From Mesorhizobium sp. M2E.F.Ca.ET.219.01.1.1 (lineage in GTDB: Bacteria; Pseudomonadota; Alphaproteobacteria; Rhizobiales; Rhizobiaceae), in the NCBI RefSeq assembly GCF_004016445.2, contig NZ_SADT02000002.1:1178001-1242000 (forward strand): a DNA stretch of 64,000 bases. Direction: 5' to 3'. Shown in pieces: positions 48,112-61,224 of this stretch. The notes under the pieces were generated by a model. The model saw only the letters and a list, made by a program, of their open reading frames with translations. It did not search any database and was not told where the DNA came from. The position numbers and the translations under genes are program-made. Position 1 is the stretch's first letter. Each line of letters starts with the position of its first letter.

Positions 48112-48255
48112 GGCTGCTGGCGCGGCACGCACCCGGATCGCGCGCAAGCGCCCGGCGCATCAGCGCCATGTCGCCGGCTCCCGGCCTACAAAAGGTTCCT
48201 GAGTGGGTGCTCCGGCAGAGACTTGTCCGGTTGGAATCTTCCGCCGATCAGCTCG

Positions 48256-49428
48256 TTACTCGGCGGCAGCCGCCGCGGCCAGCCCACGCGCGATGTCGGC
48301 CTTGAGGTCCTCGACATCTTCCAGCCCGATCTGCAGGCGGATCAGCGAACCGGCATACGAACCCTTGGCAAGCGTGCGGTCGCCCAGGAAGACCGGAACG
48401 GCGAGACTCTCATAGCCGCCCCAGGAATAGCCAAGGCCGAAGATCTTGAGCGCGTCGAGGAAGGCGTGCTGGGCCTTCTGGCCGCCACCCTCGAGGACGA
48501 TCGAGAAGACGCCGCTCGAGCCGCAGAAATCGCGCTTCCACAGCGCATGGTCGGGATGGCTTTCCAGAGCCGGGTGCAGCACCTGTGCGACGCCCGGCTG
48601 CTCTTCAAGCCAGCGCGCTATATCGAGCGCGGACTTGCGGTGATACTCGAGCCGCACCCCCATCGTGCGCAGGCCCCGCAGCACCTGATAGATGTCGTCG
48701 GGTCCCGAACAGCAACCCAGAGTGCAGAAGCCATCATAGAGCTGCTTCCAATATGTCTCGTTGGCCGAAACCAGGCCAAGCAGCACGTCGGAATGGCCGG
48801 CCGGATATTTCGTCGCCGCCTGGATCGAGATGTCGACGCCATGGTCGAGCGGCTTGAAATAGAGCGGCGTCGCCCAGGTGTTGTCCATCATCACGATGGC
48901 GCTGGCTTCATGCGCCGCCTTGGCGATCGCCGGTATGTCCTGGACCTCGTAGGTGTTCGATCCCGGCGATTCGGTGAACACCACCCTGGTGTTGGGCCTG
49001 ATCAGCGAAGAAATGCCGGCGCCGATGCGCGGCTCGTAATACTCGACCTCCACCCCGAGTCGCTTCAGCATCGTGTCGGCGAAGTGGCGCGTCGGGTGGT
49101 AGACGCTGTCGACGATCAGCAGATGGTCGCCGGCGGCGAGGAAGGCGAGCAGCGGCACCGTCACCGCCGCCAGTCCCGAAGGCACCGCGATGGTGCCGGC
49201 CGAGCCTTCCAGCGCGTCGACGGCGAGCGTGAGCGCATCCATCGTCGGCGTGCCGCGCGTGCCGTAAGTGTATTTCTGGCTGCGTCCGGCCATCGAGGCA
49301 GCATCGGCGTAAAGCACCGTCGAGGCGTGCACGACCGGCGGGTTGACGAAGCCGAAATAGTCACGCGGGTTGTTGCCAGAATGGGCAAGCAGCGTGTTGG
49401 TGCCCATTTCGATGCCGTCTTTAGCCAT
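48256..49428 (-). CDS. metC: Cystathionine beta-lyase
   Basis: A 390-residue PLP enzyme of the Cys/Met metabolism family: YTYGTRGTPTMDALTLAVDA, DSVYHPTRHFADTMLKRLGV, and the PLP lysine in SIQAATKYPAGHSDVLLG. GYSWGGYESLAVPV and LIRLQIGLEDVEDL complete the fold. It cleaves cystathionine to homocysteine, pyruvate and ammonia. Alternative start at MGTNTLLAHSGNN. Note GFCTLGCCSGPDDIY: two adjacent Cys not typical of the family. Divergent from aapJ with 481 bp between. Confidence 0.88.
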   Translation of the reverse strand: MAKDGIEMGTNTLLAHSGNNPRDYFGFVNPPVVHASTVLYADAASMAGRSQKYTYGTRGTPTMDALTLAVDALEGSAGTIAVPSGLAAVTVPLLAFLAAGDHLLIVDSVYHPTRHFADTMLKRLGVEVEYYEPRIGAGISSLIRPNTRVVFTESPGSNTYEVQDIPAIAKAAHEASAIVMMDNTWATPLYFKPLDHGVDISIQAATKYPAGHSDVLLGLVSANETYWKQLYDGFCTLGCCSGPDDIYQVLRGLRTMGVRLEYHRKSALDIARWLEEQPGVAQVLHPALESHPDHALWKRDFCGSSGVFSIVLEGGGQKAQHAFLDALKIFGLGYSWGGYESLAVPVFLGDRTLAKGSYAGSLIRLQIGLEDVEDLKADIARGLAAAAAAE

Positions 49429-49909
49429 GGTTCGTCGCCAGCAATTGATGTAAGGGGCCGAATGATTTCAGGGGACCAGCCATAAAGCGGCGACCGAGCC
49501 CGTGCAACCGCGTCAGGCCCGCCAAAAGCCGGTCTTCGGCTGGGCCAATCCTAGCCCGCCCGCGCCCAATAAAGCACCGCTATTGCCGAAGCGGATTCGG
49601 CCGCCGGCTCATAGATTCGCCCCGTTGCAACTTGACTGATTTGTTCGCATCGCCTGCCGATTTCATGGGCTCTTGTCCGCAATTCAGGCATTTGCGGCAA
49701 TTGCTTTTCAAACCTTTGGGGTTTCGGTCATTTCCCTTGACCTCACGGGAATAATCGCCTTCGATGCGTTTCGTGAATGGGAGGCAGCGCATCGGCTACC
49801 GATGCGGGTCCGGGAGCGGGCCTTAAGTGGGAGCTGCATTCACAAACGAAAAAAGATCAAGGGTCGCCTGGCAGCAGGGGCGCCTGTAACAGAAAAGGGT
49901 ATGTGGGTC
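49429..49909. other. Long intergenic region upstream of aapJ
   Basis: 481 bp with no credible gene on either strand. It contains GCAATT...AATTGC inverted repeat near 49678-49706 and a run of moderate AT content (49700-49760) that could carry the aap promoter. No clear sigma-54 -24/-12 box was found. Confidence 0.5.
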
Positions 49910-50938
49910 ATGAAACACATTGCAATCGGCATTCTTGGCGCCGCCTCGCTCGGGTTCATGGCGTCCGCCGCTTCGGCAGGCACGCTCGACACCGTGAAGC
50001 AGAAGGGCTTTCTTCAGTGCGGCGTCTCGACCGGTCTTGCCGGCTTTTCGGCCCCGGACGACAAGGGTGACTGGAAAGGCATCGACGCGGACTTCTGCCG
50101 CGCCGTTGCGGCCGCCGTTTTCGGTGACGCCTCCAAGGTCAAGTTCACGCCGCTCAGCGCCAAGGAGCGTTTCACCGCGCTGCAGTCGGGCGAGATCGAC
50201 CTCCTGTCGCGCAACACCACCTGGACCAGCAACCGCGATAGCGCGCTCGGCCTCGATTTTGTCGGCGTCACCTACTATGACGGCCAGGGCTTCATGATCA
50301 ACGCCAAGAAGCTGCCGGGCGTGAACTCCGCTCTGCAGCTTTCCGGGGCCGCCGTCTGCGTGCAGAGCGGCACCACGACCGAGCTGAACCTCGCTGACTA
50401 CTTCAAGAAGAACAAGATGGAATACAATCCCGTCGTGTTCGAGAAGCTGGAAGAGGTCAACGCCGCTTACGATGCCGGCCGCTGCGATGCCTACACCACC
50501 GACCAGTCCGGCCTCTATGGCATCCGCCTGACGCTGTCCTCGCCGGCCGATCACGTCGTGCTGCCCGAGATCATCTCCAAGGAGCCGCTCGGCCCGGCCG
50601 TGCGCCAGGGCGACGATCAGTGGGCGCATATCGCGCGCTGGACCTATTTCGCGCTGCTCAACGCCGAGGAAGCCGGCATCACCCAGGCGAATGTCGAGGA
50701 GATGAAGACCTCGACCGATCCGAACATCCAGCGCCTTCTCGGCACCGAGCCGGACGGCAAGTACGGCGCCGATCTCGGCCTTTCCAACGACTGGGTCGTG
50801 AACATCGTCAAGGCTGTCGGCAACTACGGCGAAATGTTCGAGCGCAATGTCGGCTCCGGCAGCCCGCTCAAGATCGCGCGAGGGATCAACGCGCTGTGGA
50901 CCAAGGGCGGCCTGCAATACGGCCCGCCGATCCGCTGA
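49910..50938 (+). CDS. aapJ: General L-amino-acid ABC transporter, periplasmic binding protein
   Basis: A 342-residue PBP. Signal MKHIAIGILGAASLGFMASA (cleavage ASA-G), then TLDTVKQKGFLQCGVSTGLA, the ligand region AGFSAPDDKGDWKGIDADFC, RFTALQSGEIDLLSRNTTWT and the CDAYTTDQSGLYGIR segment that are diagnostic of AapJ/BztA. It captures L-amino acids for AapQMP. An ATG three codons upstream (49901) is also possible. A stem-loop between aapJ and aapQ probably raises the relative amount of this subunit. Confidence 0.95.
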   Translation: MKHIAIGILGAASLGFMASAASAGTLDTVKQKGFLQCGVSTGLAGFSAPDDKGDWKGIDADFCRAVAAAVFGDASKVKFTPLSAKERFTALQSGEIDLLSRNTTWTSNRDSALGLDFVGVTYYDGQGFMINAKKLPGVNSALQLSGAAVCVQSGTTTELNLADYFKKNKMEYNPVVFEKLEEVNAAYDAGRCDAYTTDQSGLYGIRLTLSSPADHVVLPEIISKEPLGPAVRQGDDQWAHIARWTYFALLNAEEAGITQANVEEMKTSTDPNIQRLLGTEPDGKYGADLGLSNDWVVNIVKAVGNYGEMFERNVGSGSPLKIARGINALWTKGGLQYGPPIR

Positions 50939-50950
50939 TCGAAACGTGAT

Positions 50951-50977
50951 CCGGGAGGCAGGTTGTCTGTCTCCCGG
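50951..50977 (+). terminator. Stem-loop between aapJ and aapQ
   Basis: CCGGGAGGCAG and CTGTCTCCCGG pair over 11 bp (one G-U) around GTTGT. Such hairpins after binding-protein genes act as partial terminators or protect the upstream mRNA end. Confidence 0.6.
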
Positions 50978-51000
50978 TTTCTCTTTCCAGGGGACGGTCC

Positions 51001-52188
51001 ATGGCTTCGCAGGAAATCCTTCGCGAGGAGCCGAGCCGCGGCTCCTTTATCAATGACCCGAGAATACGCAGCCTGTTCTTTCAGACGCTGGTCGTGATCC
51101 TTCTGTTCAGCTCGATCTGGTGGATCGTTCACAACGTCATCGAAAACCTCCAGCGCCTGCACATTGCCTCGGGCTTCGGCTTCCTGAAGAGCAGGGCCGG
51201 CTTCGACATCTCCGACACGCCAATCGCCTACACGTCCGACTCGACCTATTTCCGCGCGCTGGTCGTCGGTTTGCTCAATACGATCATCATTGCCGTCGCC
51301 GGCATCGTGCTTGCCACTGTCGTCGGCTTCCTCATCGGCATAGGCCGCCTGTCGCAGAACTGGCTGATCCGCAAGATCTGCACGATCTATGTCGAGGTCT
51401 TCCGCAACATTCCGCCGCTGCTGGTCATCTTTTTCTGGTATTCCGGTGTGCTCGCCGTGCTGCCGCCGCCGCGCGAGAGCATCCATCTGCCCCTCGGCTC
51501 CTTCCTCAACCAGCGCGGTTTCTATCTGCCGCGCGCCGTCTGGGGAGATGGTTCCTGGCTGATCGGCGTCGCATTTCTGCTCGCCATCGCGATGGCCTGG
51601 TTCGTCGCCCACAGGGCGCGGCAGCGGCAGCGGGCAACCGGCCAGCAATTCCCGGTGTTCTGGACGTCGGTCGCTCTCATCATCGGCCTGCCGGTGCTTG
51701 CCTTCCTGCTCAGCGGCATGCCGCTCACCTTCGATTTTCCGAAGCAGTCGACCTTCAACCTGACCGGCGGCTTCTGGATCAAGCCTGAGTTTTTGTCGCT
51801 TCTGCTGGCGCTCTCCTTCTACACCGCGGCCTTCATCGCCGAGATCGTGCGCGCCGGCATCAGGGGCGTCAGCAAGGGCCAGACCGAGGCGGCAGCGGCA
51901 CTCGGCCTGCGCTCCGGTCCGATCCTGCGGCTGGTGGTCATCCCGCAGGCGATGCGCATCGTCATCCCGCCGCTCACCAGCCAGTATCTCAACCTGACCA
52001 AGAACTCCTCGCTGGCCATTGCCATCGGCTATCCCGATCTGACAGCCACCGCCGGCACCGTGCTGAACCAGACCGGACAGGCAGTGGAGGGCGTGTTCAT
52101 CATGATGATCGCCTATCTGGTGCTGAGTCTCGTGACGTCCTTTGTCATGAACATCGTCAACGCCAGAATGGCGCTGGTGGAGAGGTAA
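51001..52188 (+). CDS. aapQ: General L-amino-acid ABC transporter, permease
   Basis: A 395-residue HisM-type permease with an N-terminal soluble part ([20 protein letters not shown]), about eight helices including the split periplasmic loop typical of the Aap family, and the EAA loop [20 protein letters not shown] that docks AapP. It lies 62 bp after aapJ and 4 bp before aapM, so all four genes are one operon. Confidence 0.95.
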   Translation: MASQEILREEPSRGSFINDPRIRSLFFQTLVVILLFSSIWWIVHNVIENLQRLHIASGFGFLKSRAGFDISDTPIAYTSDSTYFRALVVGLLNTIIIAVAGIVLATVVGFLIGIGRLSQNWLIRKICTIYVEVFRNIPPLLVIFFWYSGVLAVLPPPRESIHLPLGSFLNQRGFYLPRAVWGDGSWLIGVAFLLAIAMAWFVAHRARQRQRATGQQFPVFWTSVALIIGLPVLAFLLSGMPLTFDFPKQSTFNLTGGFWIKPEFLSLLLALSFYTAAFIAEIVRAGIRGVSKGQTEAAAALGLRSGPILRLVVIPQAMRIVIPPLTSQYLNLTKNSSLAIAIGYPDLTATAGTVLNQTGQAVEGVFIMMIAYLVLSLVTSFVMNIVNARMALVER

Positions 52189-52192
52189 GGCC

Positions 52193-53350
52193 ATGCAGGA
52201 ACACGACATGTCCTGGGTGCGCACCGAGATGGCGCTCGCGCAGCCGGCGCCGCCTACCGAGCGAGGCGCCTATGCCTGGGTGCGCAAGAACCTGATCGGT
52301 TCGGTCGGCGACACCGTCCTCACGGTGCTGGGCATCGCCATTGTGCTTTGGGTCTTGCCGCAAATCATCAACTGGGCCTTCATCAACGCCGTTTGGACCG
52401 GCCCGGACCGCACGGTATGCACCACCGCCTCGCAAGGCGGCATCCAGCCCGACGGTTGGACCGGCGCCTGCTGGGCCTTCGTCAACGCCAAGTTCGGCCA
52501 GTTCATGTTCGGCACCTATCCGGTCGAGGAGCGCTGGCGGCCGATTCTGGTCGCCATCCTGTTTGTGGCGCTGCTGGTGCCGATGCTGATCCCGCGCGTG
52601 CCGCGCAAGGGGCTGAACGCCCTGCTGCTCTTCGTGGCGCTGCCGATCGTCGCCTTCTTCCTGCTGGTCGGCGGCGTGTTCGGCCTGCCGCATGTCGAGA
52701 CCCCGCGCTGGGGCGGGCTCCTCGTCACGCTCAGCCTGTCTTTCGTCGGCATTGCCGTGTCGCTGCCGATGGGCATCGTGCTGGCGCTCGGCCGGCGTTC
52801 GAAGATGCCGATCATCAAATGGCTATGCGTCGTCTTCATCGAAACGGTGCGCGGCATTCCGCTGATCACGGTGCTGTTCTTCGCCAGCGTCATGCTGCCG
52901 CTGTTCCTGCCGGAAGGCGTCAGCTTCGACAAATATCTGCGGGCCCTGATCGGTGTTTCGCTGTTTGCCGCCGCCTATATGGCGGAAGTGGTGCGCGGCG
53001 GGCTGCAGGCGATCCCGAAGGGCCAGTATGAAGGCGCCGACTCGCTCGGCCTTGGCTACTGGCAGAAGATGGGCCTGATCGTGCTGCCGCAGGCGCTGAA
53101 GCTGGTCATCCCCGGCATCGTCAACACCTTCATCGGCATGCTCAAGGACACCAGCCTGGTCCTGATCATCTCGATGTTCGATCTGCTCGGTGTGGTGAAG
53201 CAGAACTTCGCCGACCCCAACTGGGCGACGCCGCAGACCCCGAAGTCCGGTCTGATCTTTGCCGCCTTCGTTTTCTGGCTGTTGTGCTTCGGCATGTCGC
53301 GCTATTCAATGTACACCGAACGCCGGCTCGACACCGGCTACAAACGCTGA
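52193..53350 (+). CDS. aapM: General L-amino-acid ABC transporter, permease
   Basis: A 385-residue permease: [20 protein letters not shown] at the N-terminus, a large periplasmic loop with Cys ([20 protein letters not shown]), and the EAA-type motif [20 protein letters not shown]. It pairs with AapQ to form the membrane channel. GAGAGGTAAGG upstream provides the ribosome site. Confidence 0.95.
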   Translation: MQEHDMSWVRTEMALAQPAPPTERGAYAWVRKNLIGSVGDTVLTVLGIAIVLWVLPQIINWAFINAVWTGPDRTVCTTASQGGIQPDGWTGACWAFVNAKFGQFMFGTYPVEERWRPILVAILFVALLVPMLIPRVPRKGLNALLLFVALPIVAFFLLVGGVFGLPHVETPRWGGLLVTLSLSFVGIAVSLPMGIVLALGRRSKMPIIKWLCVVFIETVRGIPLITVLFFASVMLPLFLPEGVSFDKYLRALIGVSLFAAAYMAEVVRGGLQAIPKGQYEGADSLGLGYWQKMGLIVLPQALKLVIPGIVNTFIGMLKDTSLVLIISMFDLLGVVKQNFADPNWATPQTPKSGLIFAAFVFWLLCFGMSRYSMYTERRLDTGYKR

Positions 53351-53424
53351 TGCCTGTCGCCCAAAACTGTGGCGCGGTTTGGAGTAACGACATGCATCAA
53401 GAAAAACGATAAGGGGAATTGGCC

Positions 53425-54228
<804 letters not shown>

Positions 54229-54251
54229 AGCGCACGCCCACTCGGTCGGCA

Positions 54252-54405
54252 TCCCAGGGCGAAGCAAGGAGCGAAGCGACGCGCGCAGAGCCTAGGATCC
54301 ATGCTGTTACGCCAAGGCGTTGCAACGGCTCAGAATTCTACTCCGCCGCACCTGATGGCGGACGTCACGGCATGGATCCTCGGGTCAAGCCAGAGGATGA
54401 CGAAA
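54252..54405. repeat. Second intergenic repeat family, copy 1
   Basis: About 150 bp containing GGGCGAAGCAAGGAGCGAAG, CGACGCGCGCAGA, GGATCCATGC and later GGCATGGATCC, the same blocks in the same order as at 61863-62038, with an unrelated centre. The GGATCCATGC/GCATGGATCC pair is an inverted repeat. Confidence 0.75.
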
Positions 54406-54433
54406 TCCCGAGGCGGCCGACTTACTGCGCCCG

Positions 54434-55099
54434 ATGAGAAGAGCGCTGCGATACCTTGCAATGCTGCTCGCAGCGGTGGTGCTTGCGGCCACACTCGGCA
54501 CGCTGGTGCCGCGGCCGCTCTGGCCTGCCGCCGCGGCAGGCGAGGGCACGCGCCACATCCTGGTGCTCAAGAACCCTATCCACACCGATATCGCCGTGCC
54601 CCTTGACGATGGCGTGCGCCGGCGCTTCGCCTTCCTGGCCGGTGCCGGTCTGCCGATCGAGGCGCCGGAGGCGCGCTATATCGTCTTCGGCTGGGGCGGC
54701 CGCGCCTTCTATCTGGAGACCCCGACCTGGTCTGAGTTGAAGGCCATGCCGGTGCTGAAAGCGCTGACGCTTGACGCTTCGGTGATGCATGTCGATGTCG
54801 CCGGTGCGATCAAGGACCCGCATCCGGACGTTGCAGGCTTCGACGTGGATGAACAGCATTTTTCGGCGCTGCTCGACTACATAGCGGCGAGTTTTCAGCA
54901 GGGGTCGGATGGGCCGGTTGCCATCGAGAACGCCGGCTATTCAACCTATGACCGTTTCTACGAGGCCAATGGCCATTTCAACGCGCTGGTCGGCTGCAAC
55001 ACCTGGACGGCGGCGGGACTGAGGATTGCCGGCCTGCGGACGGGTTGGTGGAACCCGCTGCCGGTATCGCTTTGGTGGTCGATGTGGCTGTACAATTAG
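54434..55099 (+). CDS. DUF2459 (TIGR02117-like) membrane-associated protein
   Basis: A 221-residue protein with an N-terminal hydrophobic anchor (MRRALRYLAMLLAAVVLAAT) and the family phrases NPIHTDIAVPLD, YIVFGWGGRAFYLETPTWSE, NAGYSTYDRFYEANGHFNAL and VGCNTWTAAGLRIAGLRTGW. DUF2459 members have a Cys-His type protease-like core (GCNTW and HTD), suggesting amidase/peptidase activity, but this is unproven. Periplasmic-facing. It follows an intergenic repeat. Confidence 0.82.
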   Translation: MRRALRYLAMLLAAVVLAATLGTLVPRPLWPAAAAGEGTRHILVLKNPIHTDIAVPLDDGVRRRFAFLAGAGLPIEAPEARYIVFGWGGRAFYLETPTWSELKAMPVLKALTLDASVMHVDVAGAIKDPHPDVAGFDVDEQHFSALLDYIAASFQQGSDGPVAIENAGYSTYDRFYEANGHFNALVGCNTWTAAGLRIAGLRTGWWNPLPVSLWWSMWLYN

Positions 55100-55162
55100 C
55101 AGTCGCTTCTTCCAGAATTTGCGAATCCCTTCGCGCCCTTCTTCCGCCAGCCTACCCAGCCC

Positions 55163-56407
55163 TCAGCCCTCCCACCGCCGCGCCACCTTCCGTTCCTCCC
55201 AGCCATAAAGCCAGTCCAGATCCGCCGCGAGCTTTTCCGCCGGCCGCGCCGCCAGCACCAGATTGCGGGCGACCGCGACCGGTCCCCAGGCGTGCCAGGT
55301 CAGCCGATTGAGCGTGCCGCGCTTGAGTACCCTTTCGACGCGCGGCCGCCTGAGATTTTCCCAGACGGCGAGGCTGTGGGCCGGATCGCCGGGAAAATCG
55401 GCAACCAGATTGGCGAGCATCGAGGCGTCCTCGATCCCCATGGCCGCGCCCTGCGCCGCGAACGGCGTCATGGCATGCGCGGCGTCGCCGATCAGCGCGA
55501 TGCCTTGCGGGACCGCCCAGCGCTGTTGTTGCACAGTGTGCATTGGAAACGCCGTCCACGGCCCCGCCAGCGCGACGAGCCTTGCGAGCATCGCCGCGGT
55601 GCCGTGCATGGCATTGGACAGGATGGCCGGGTCGGCATGGCCCGACCAGCCTTCCGCGATACGTTCGCCTCTGGTGAAGGCGGCGAGGTTGACGGTGCGG
55701 CCCTTGCTCACCGGGTAGGCGACCAAATGGAAGCCGGGATGCAGGAAGGTTGTGACGCAGCCCGCCGCTCCGATCTCGGCAAAAGCCTGCCCGGCAGGGC
55801 TGTCGACAGCCACCGTGGCGCGCCAGGCCAGTCGGCCCGAGAAGCGGCTTTTCGCGAAAGCGGAGTCCCGGGCCGCAAGCTGTGCGCGAACCGTCGACCA
55901 GACGCCGTCGGCTCCGACCAGCAGACCGGCTGCAACCGACATGGTTTTGCCTTCGGTCTCGACCGTCGCGGTCACGCTTCGCGCGTCGGCGGCGATGCCT
56001 GTCACCCGTGCGCCGGTAACGAGCTCGATATCGGGCCGATCCGCCACTCCCTCCGTCAGGGCCGCCTGCAGGTCGGCGCGGTGCGCCACCAGATAGGGCG
56101 CGCCCCAGCGCTGCTCGGCCGCCTGTCCAAGCGGCACGCGCGCCAGCTCGCGCAGGCTTTTGGCATCCTTCAGCACCACCGCTTCGGGCCGGACCGCGTT
56201 GGGCAACAGGCGGTCCAGTGCGCCAAGCCGGCGCAGGATGCGGGTCGCGTTCGGAGACAGCTGGAGGCCGGAGCCGGCCGCCTGGAGCTGCTTGGCTTGC
56301 TCGAACAGTCTCACCGGCAAACCGCGCTCGGCGAAGGCAAGTGCCGCCATCAGCCCGGCTATACCTGCCCCGGCTATGACGATTTGCCGGGACCGTGTTT
56401 CAGTCAT
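55163..56407 (-). CDS. FAD-dependent monooxygenase (salicylate hydroxylase-like)
   Basis: A 414-residue group A flavoprotein hydroxylase. Dinucleotide motif IAGAGIAGLMAALAFAERGL, the FAD/NAD 'DG' motif LLVGADGVWSTVR, and IALIGDAAHAMTPFAAQGAA. No membrane span. Similar enzymes hydroxylate salicylate, 3-hydroxybenzoate or N-heterocycles; substrate is not readable. The C-terminus is rich in Trp/Arg (LDWLYGWEERKVARRW). It lies 15 bp after a zinc-protein gene on the same strand. Confidence 0.9.
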   Translation of the reverse strand: MTETRSRQIVIAGAGIAGLMAALAFAERGLPVRLFEQAKQLQAAGSGLQLSPNATRILRRLGALDRLLPNAVRPEAVVLKDAKSLRELARVPLGQAAEQRWGAPYLVAHRADLQAALTEGVADRPDIELVTGARVTGIAADARSVTATVETEGKTMSVAAGLLVGADGVWSTVRAQLAARDSAFAKSRFSGRLAWRATVAVDSPAGQAFAEIGAAGCVTTFLHPGFHLVAYPVSKGRTVNLAAFTRGERIAEGWSGHADPAILSNAMHGTAAMLARLVALAGPWTAFPMHTVQQQRWAVPQGIALIGDAAHAMTPFAAQGAAMGIEDASMLANLVADFPGDPAHSLAVWENLRRPRVERVLKRGTLNRLTWHAWGPVAVARNLVLAARPAEKLAADLDWLYGWEERKVARRWEG

Positions 56408-56422
56408 GGTCGGGGAAAGGGC

Positions 56423-56668
56423 TCAGGCAGCCTGATCGACATAGAGGCAGCCGGCCGGCTGCGTTTCCGTCGCCTTCAGCGACGGCGAATAGCGGTAAAG
56501 CGTCGAGCAGTAGGGGCAGACTTTTTCATTGTCGTCGCCCATGTCGAGGAACACATGCGGATGATCGAAGGGCGGGTTGGCGCCGGTGCACATGAATTCC
56601 TTGACGCCGATCTCGATGACCGGATGGCCCGCGTCGTTCTGGAAATGGGGAATGCTACCGCCTGCCAT
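56423..56668 (-). CDS. CHCC zinc-finger domain protein (NDUFS6-like)
   Basis: An 81-residue protein with the zf-CHCC ligands in VKEFMCTGANPPFDHPHVFL and EKVCPYCSTLYRYSP, i.e. C-x7/8-H-x14-C-x2-C as in mitochondrial complex I subunit NDUFS6 homologues of alphaproteobacteria. The start at 56668 (MAGGSIPHFQNDAGHPVIEI) matches the usual N-terminus. Probably complex I-associated or an assembly factor. Confidence 0.88.
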   Translation of the reverse strand: MAGGSIPHFQNDAGHPVIEIGVKEFMCTGANPPFDHPHVFLDMGDDNEKVCPYCSTLYRYSPSLKATETQPAGCLYVDQAA

Positions 56669-56918
56669 CGTCGTCTCCAATCGGGTTCGGCCAGTGGGTG
56701 TGACCCGCCTGCATCTGGAGCATAACATGCCAGTTTGCAAGATCGATGAAATCAAACTGTCGCAAAAGGCTGGCAGAGGATAAGTTGAGCCGGTTAAGCG
56801 CGTGAGGCCGGGCACGGAGCGATTCCGTGACGATCATGCGTCACAAAAAGATGTTAGGGCGTCGCCGGACGGCAATATGCGGCGCTCCCAGGGACGGTTG
56901 CAGGCAGAGCGGGAAACC

Positions 56919-59110
<2,192 letters not shown>

Positions 59111-59114
<4 letters not shown>

Positions 59115-60646
59115 TTGCAGTTTCCCAGGGCCGGCTTCAGGACCGGCGACCGCTGTCGATCATCGACATAGGGTCGAACTCGATCCGCCTTGTCGTCTAT
59201 GAAGGGCTGGCCCGCTCGCCCTCGCTGCTGTTCAACGAAAAGATGCTGGCCGGCCTTGGCCGCGGCATTGTTTCGACGGGCAAGCTCGACCCCGAAGCCG
59301 TGACGCGCTCGATGGAGGAGTTCCGCCGCTTCCGCGCGCTGTCGGATCAGGCGGGCGCCGAGCACATGTATGTGCTGGCCACCGCCGCCGCGCGCGAGGC
59401 GGGCAACGGTCCCGATTTCATCCACCGCGCCGAAGAGGTGCTGAAGACCGAGATCCGCGTGCTCACCGGCCGCGAGGAAGCCTATTATTCGGCGCTCGGC
59501 GTCATTTCCGGCTTCCATCCGGCCAATGGCATCGCCGGTGACCTTGGCGGCGGCAGCCTTGAGCTGATCGATATCAATCGCGAGTCGATCGGCGAAGGCA
59601 TCACGCTGCCGCTCGGCGGCCTGCGCCTGCAGGATATGGCCAAGAACTCGCTCGTCCAGGCGCAGAAGATCGCGCGCCAGGAACTGGCGCGGGCAAAGCT
59701 GCTCAAGGGCGGGCAGGGCAGGGCCTTCTACGCCGTCGGCGGCACCTGGCGAAACCTCGCCAGGCTGCACATGGAGATGACCAATTACCCGCTCGGCATC
59801 ATGCATCACTACGAGATTTCGGCCGACAGCGCGCAGACCTTCCTCAGGCAGGTGGCCAAGGGCGAGGTCGAGAAGGTGAGGGGCATCGAGGGCGTTTCCA
59901 AGAACCGCCGCTCGCTGCTGCCTTACGGCGCCGTCGTGCTGCAGGAGATCATGACGGCGATGCAACCCTCGAAGATCGTCGTCTCGGCGCAGGGCGTGCG
60001 CGAAGGCTTTCTCTATTCGCTGCTCGACGCCGAGGAGCAGAAGGCCGACCCGCTGATCTCGGCAGCCGAGGAATTGGCGCTGTTGCGCTCGCGCTCGGTG
60101 CACCATGCGCATGACCTGGTCGAATGGACAGGCAAGGCATTCAAGGCCTTCGACATCGACGAGACGGAAGACGAAACGCGCTACCGCCATGCCGCTTGCC
60201 TGCTCGCCGATATCGGCTGGCGCGCACATCCCGAATATCGCGGCAGGCAATCGCTCAACATCATCGCGCATGCCTCCTTCATCGGCGTCGACCATCCCGG
60301 CCGCGCCTATCTGGCCCTGGCCAACGCCTATCGCCATGACGGCATCTTCAATGACGGCGTCGCGCCCGAGATCAAGGCCCTGGCGCCGCCGCGCCTGCTC
60401 GAGCGCGCCCGCGTTCTGGCGGCCATGATGCGCGTGGTCTACCTGCTCACCGCGGCGATGCCGGGCGTGATGCCGCGGCTGAAATGGGAAAGCCGAGGCA
60501 ACGGCGCGCTGGCGCTGGTGCTGCCAGCCTCGCTCTCCGATCTCTACGGCGAGCGCCCTGCCGGACGGCTGGCGCAACTGGCGCGCATCACCAACCGCCG
60601 CCTGGTGCTGGCGGTCGAGGGGGGGCCAAGTGTCTCGGTAAAATAG
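59111..60646 (+). CDS. ppx: Exopolyphosphatase (Ppx/GppA family)
   Basis: A 511-residue ASKHA-fold enzyme starting at GTG (GTGA overlap with ppk). Motifs: [17 protein letters not shown], then [24 protein letters not shown] and the HD-like C-terminal half ([14 protein letters not shown] and [14 protein letters not shown]). It degrades polyphosphate and possibly pppGpp, opposing Ppk; coupling lets the cell turn polyphosphate over. In alphaproteobacteria ppk-ppx is a usual pair. Confidence 0.93.
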
Positions 60647-60676
60647 AGCGTTTCGGTCAAATAGGCCGCTCTCGAC

Positions 60677-61099
60677 TCAGGTCACCTCAGCGCTGATCCC
60701 AAAGCCGCGCCCGTCGGCCGACCATGCGCCGGCGCCCGCCATGGCGAGCGCCAGGAAGCCGCCGGCAATGGCGATGTCCTTCATCAGCATCTGCCGGTGC
60801 AGGAAGCCCAGTGTCGCATCGTCACCGCCCTGGCCGTAATGGCCGATGAAGCCTGCGACGATACAGAAGGCGGCAAGCAGCAGCGCCACGATCCGAGTCT
60901 GGAAACCGACGAGGATCAAGAGCCCAGCAATCAATTCGAACAGGCCGGTACCCCAAGCCGCTAAGGTCGGCAGAGGCAGGCCGAGCCCGGCGAAATAATT
61001 GATCGTACCGCCGATATTGGTCAGCGCCTGGAACCCCGACGGTATGAACAGCGCTGCGAGAAGCAGCCGCGAGACCAGAAGCAACGCATTGCGAGACAT
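60677..61099 (-). CDS. DoxX family membrane protein
   Basis: A 140-residue four-helix protein: MSRNALLLVSRLLLAALFIP, GLGLPLPTLAAWGTGLFELI, LILVGFQTRIVALLLAAFCI. Paralogue of the neighbour at 61225-61647 (shared GFQTRI and GLGLPxPT blocks), so a tandem duplication. Function unknown; DoxX proteins can associate with quinone or disulfide metabolism. Confidence 0.88.
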   Translation of the reverse strand: MSRNALLLVSRLLLAALFIPSGFQALTNIGGTINYFAGLGLPLPTLAAWGTGLFELIAGLLILVGFQTRIVALLLAAFCIVAGFIGHYGQGGDDATLGFLHRQMLMKDIAIAGGFLALAMAGAGAWSADGRGFGISAEVT

Positions 61100-61165
61100 T
61101 GGCCACCTCCCTTGCCGGCCCGGTCCGGCTGATGCCGGCTGCGGCGCAGTCTACGCCTGCAACGA

Positions 61166-61197
61166 AAAAGCGGCGCGAAAAATTCCGCGCCGCTTTT
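61166..61197 (-). terminator. Rho-independent terminator between the two DoxX genes
   Basis: AAAAGCGGCGCG pairs with CGCGCCGCTTTT around an AAAAATTC loop; T runs on both strands. It would end the leftward transcript of the gene at 61225 before the second DoxX gene. Confidence 0.78.
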
Positions 61198-61224
61198 GAG
61201 TTTGGGCTTGGGAGGAAAGAAGGA

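Noticed and set aside
49580..49792. 70-codon minus-strand frame upstream of aapJ
   Set aside because: No bias or ribosome site; contains a possible regulatory region instead.
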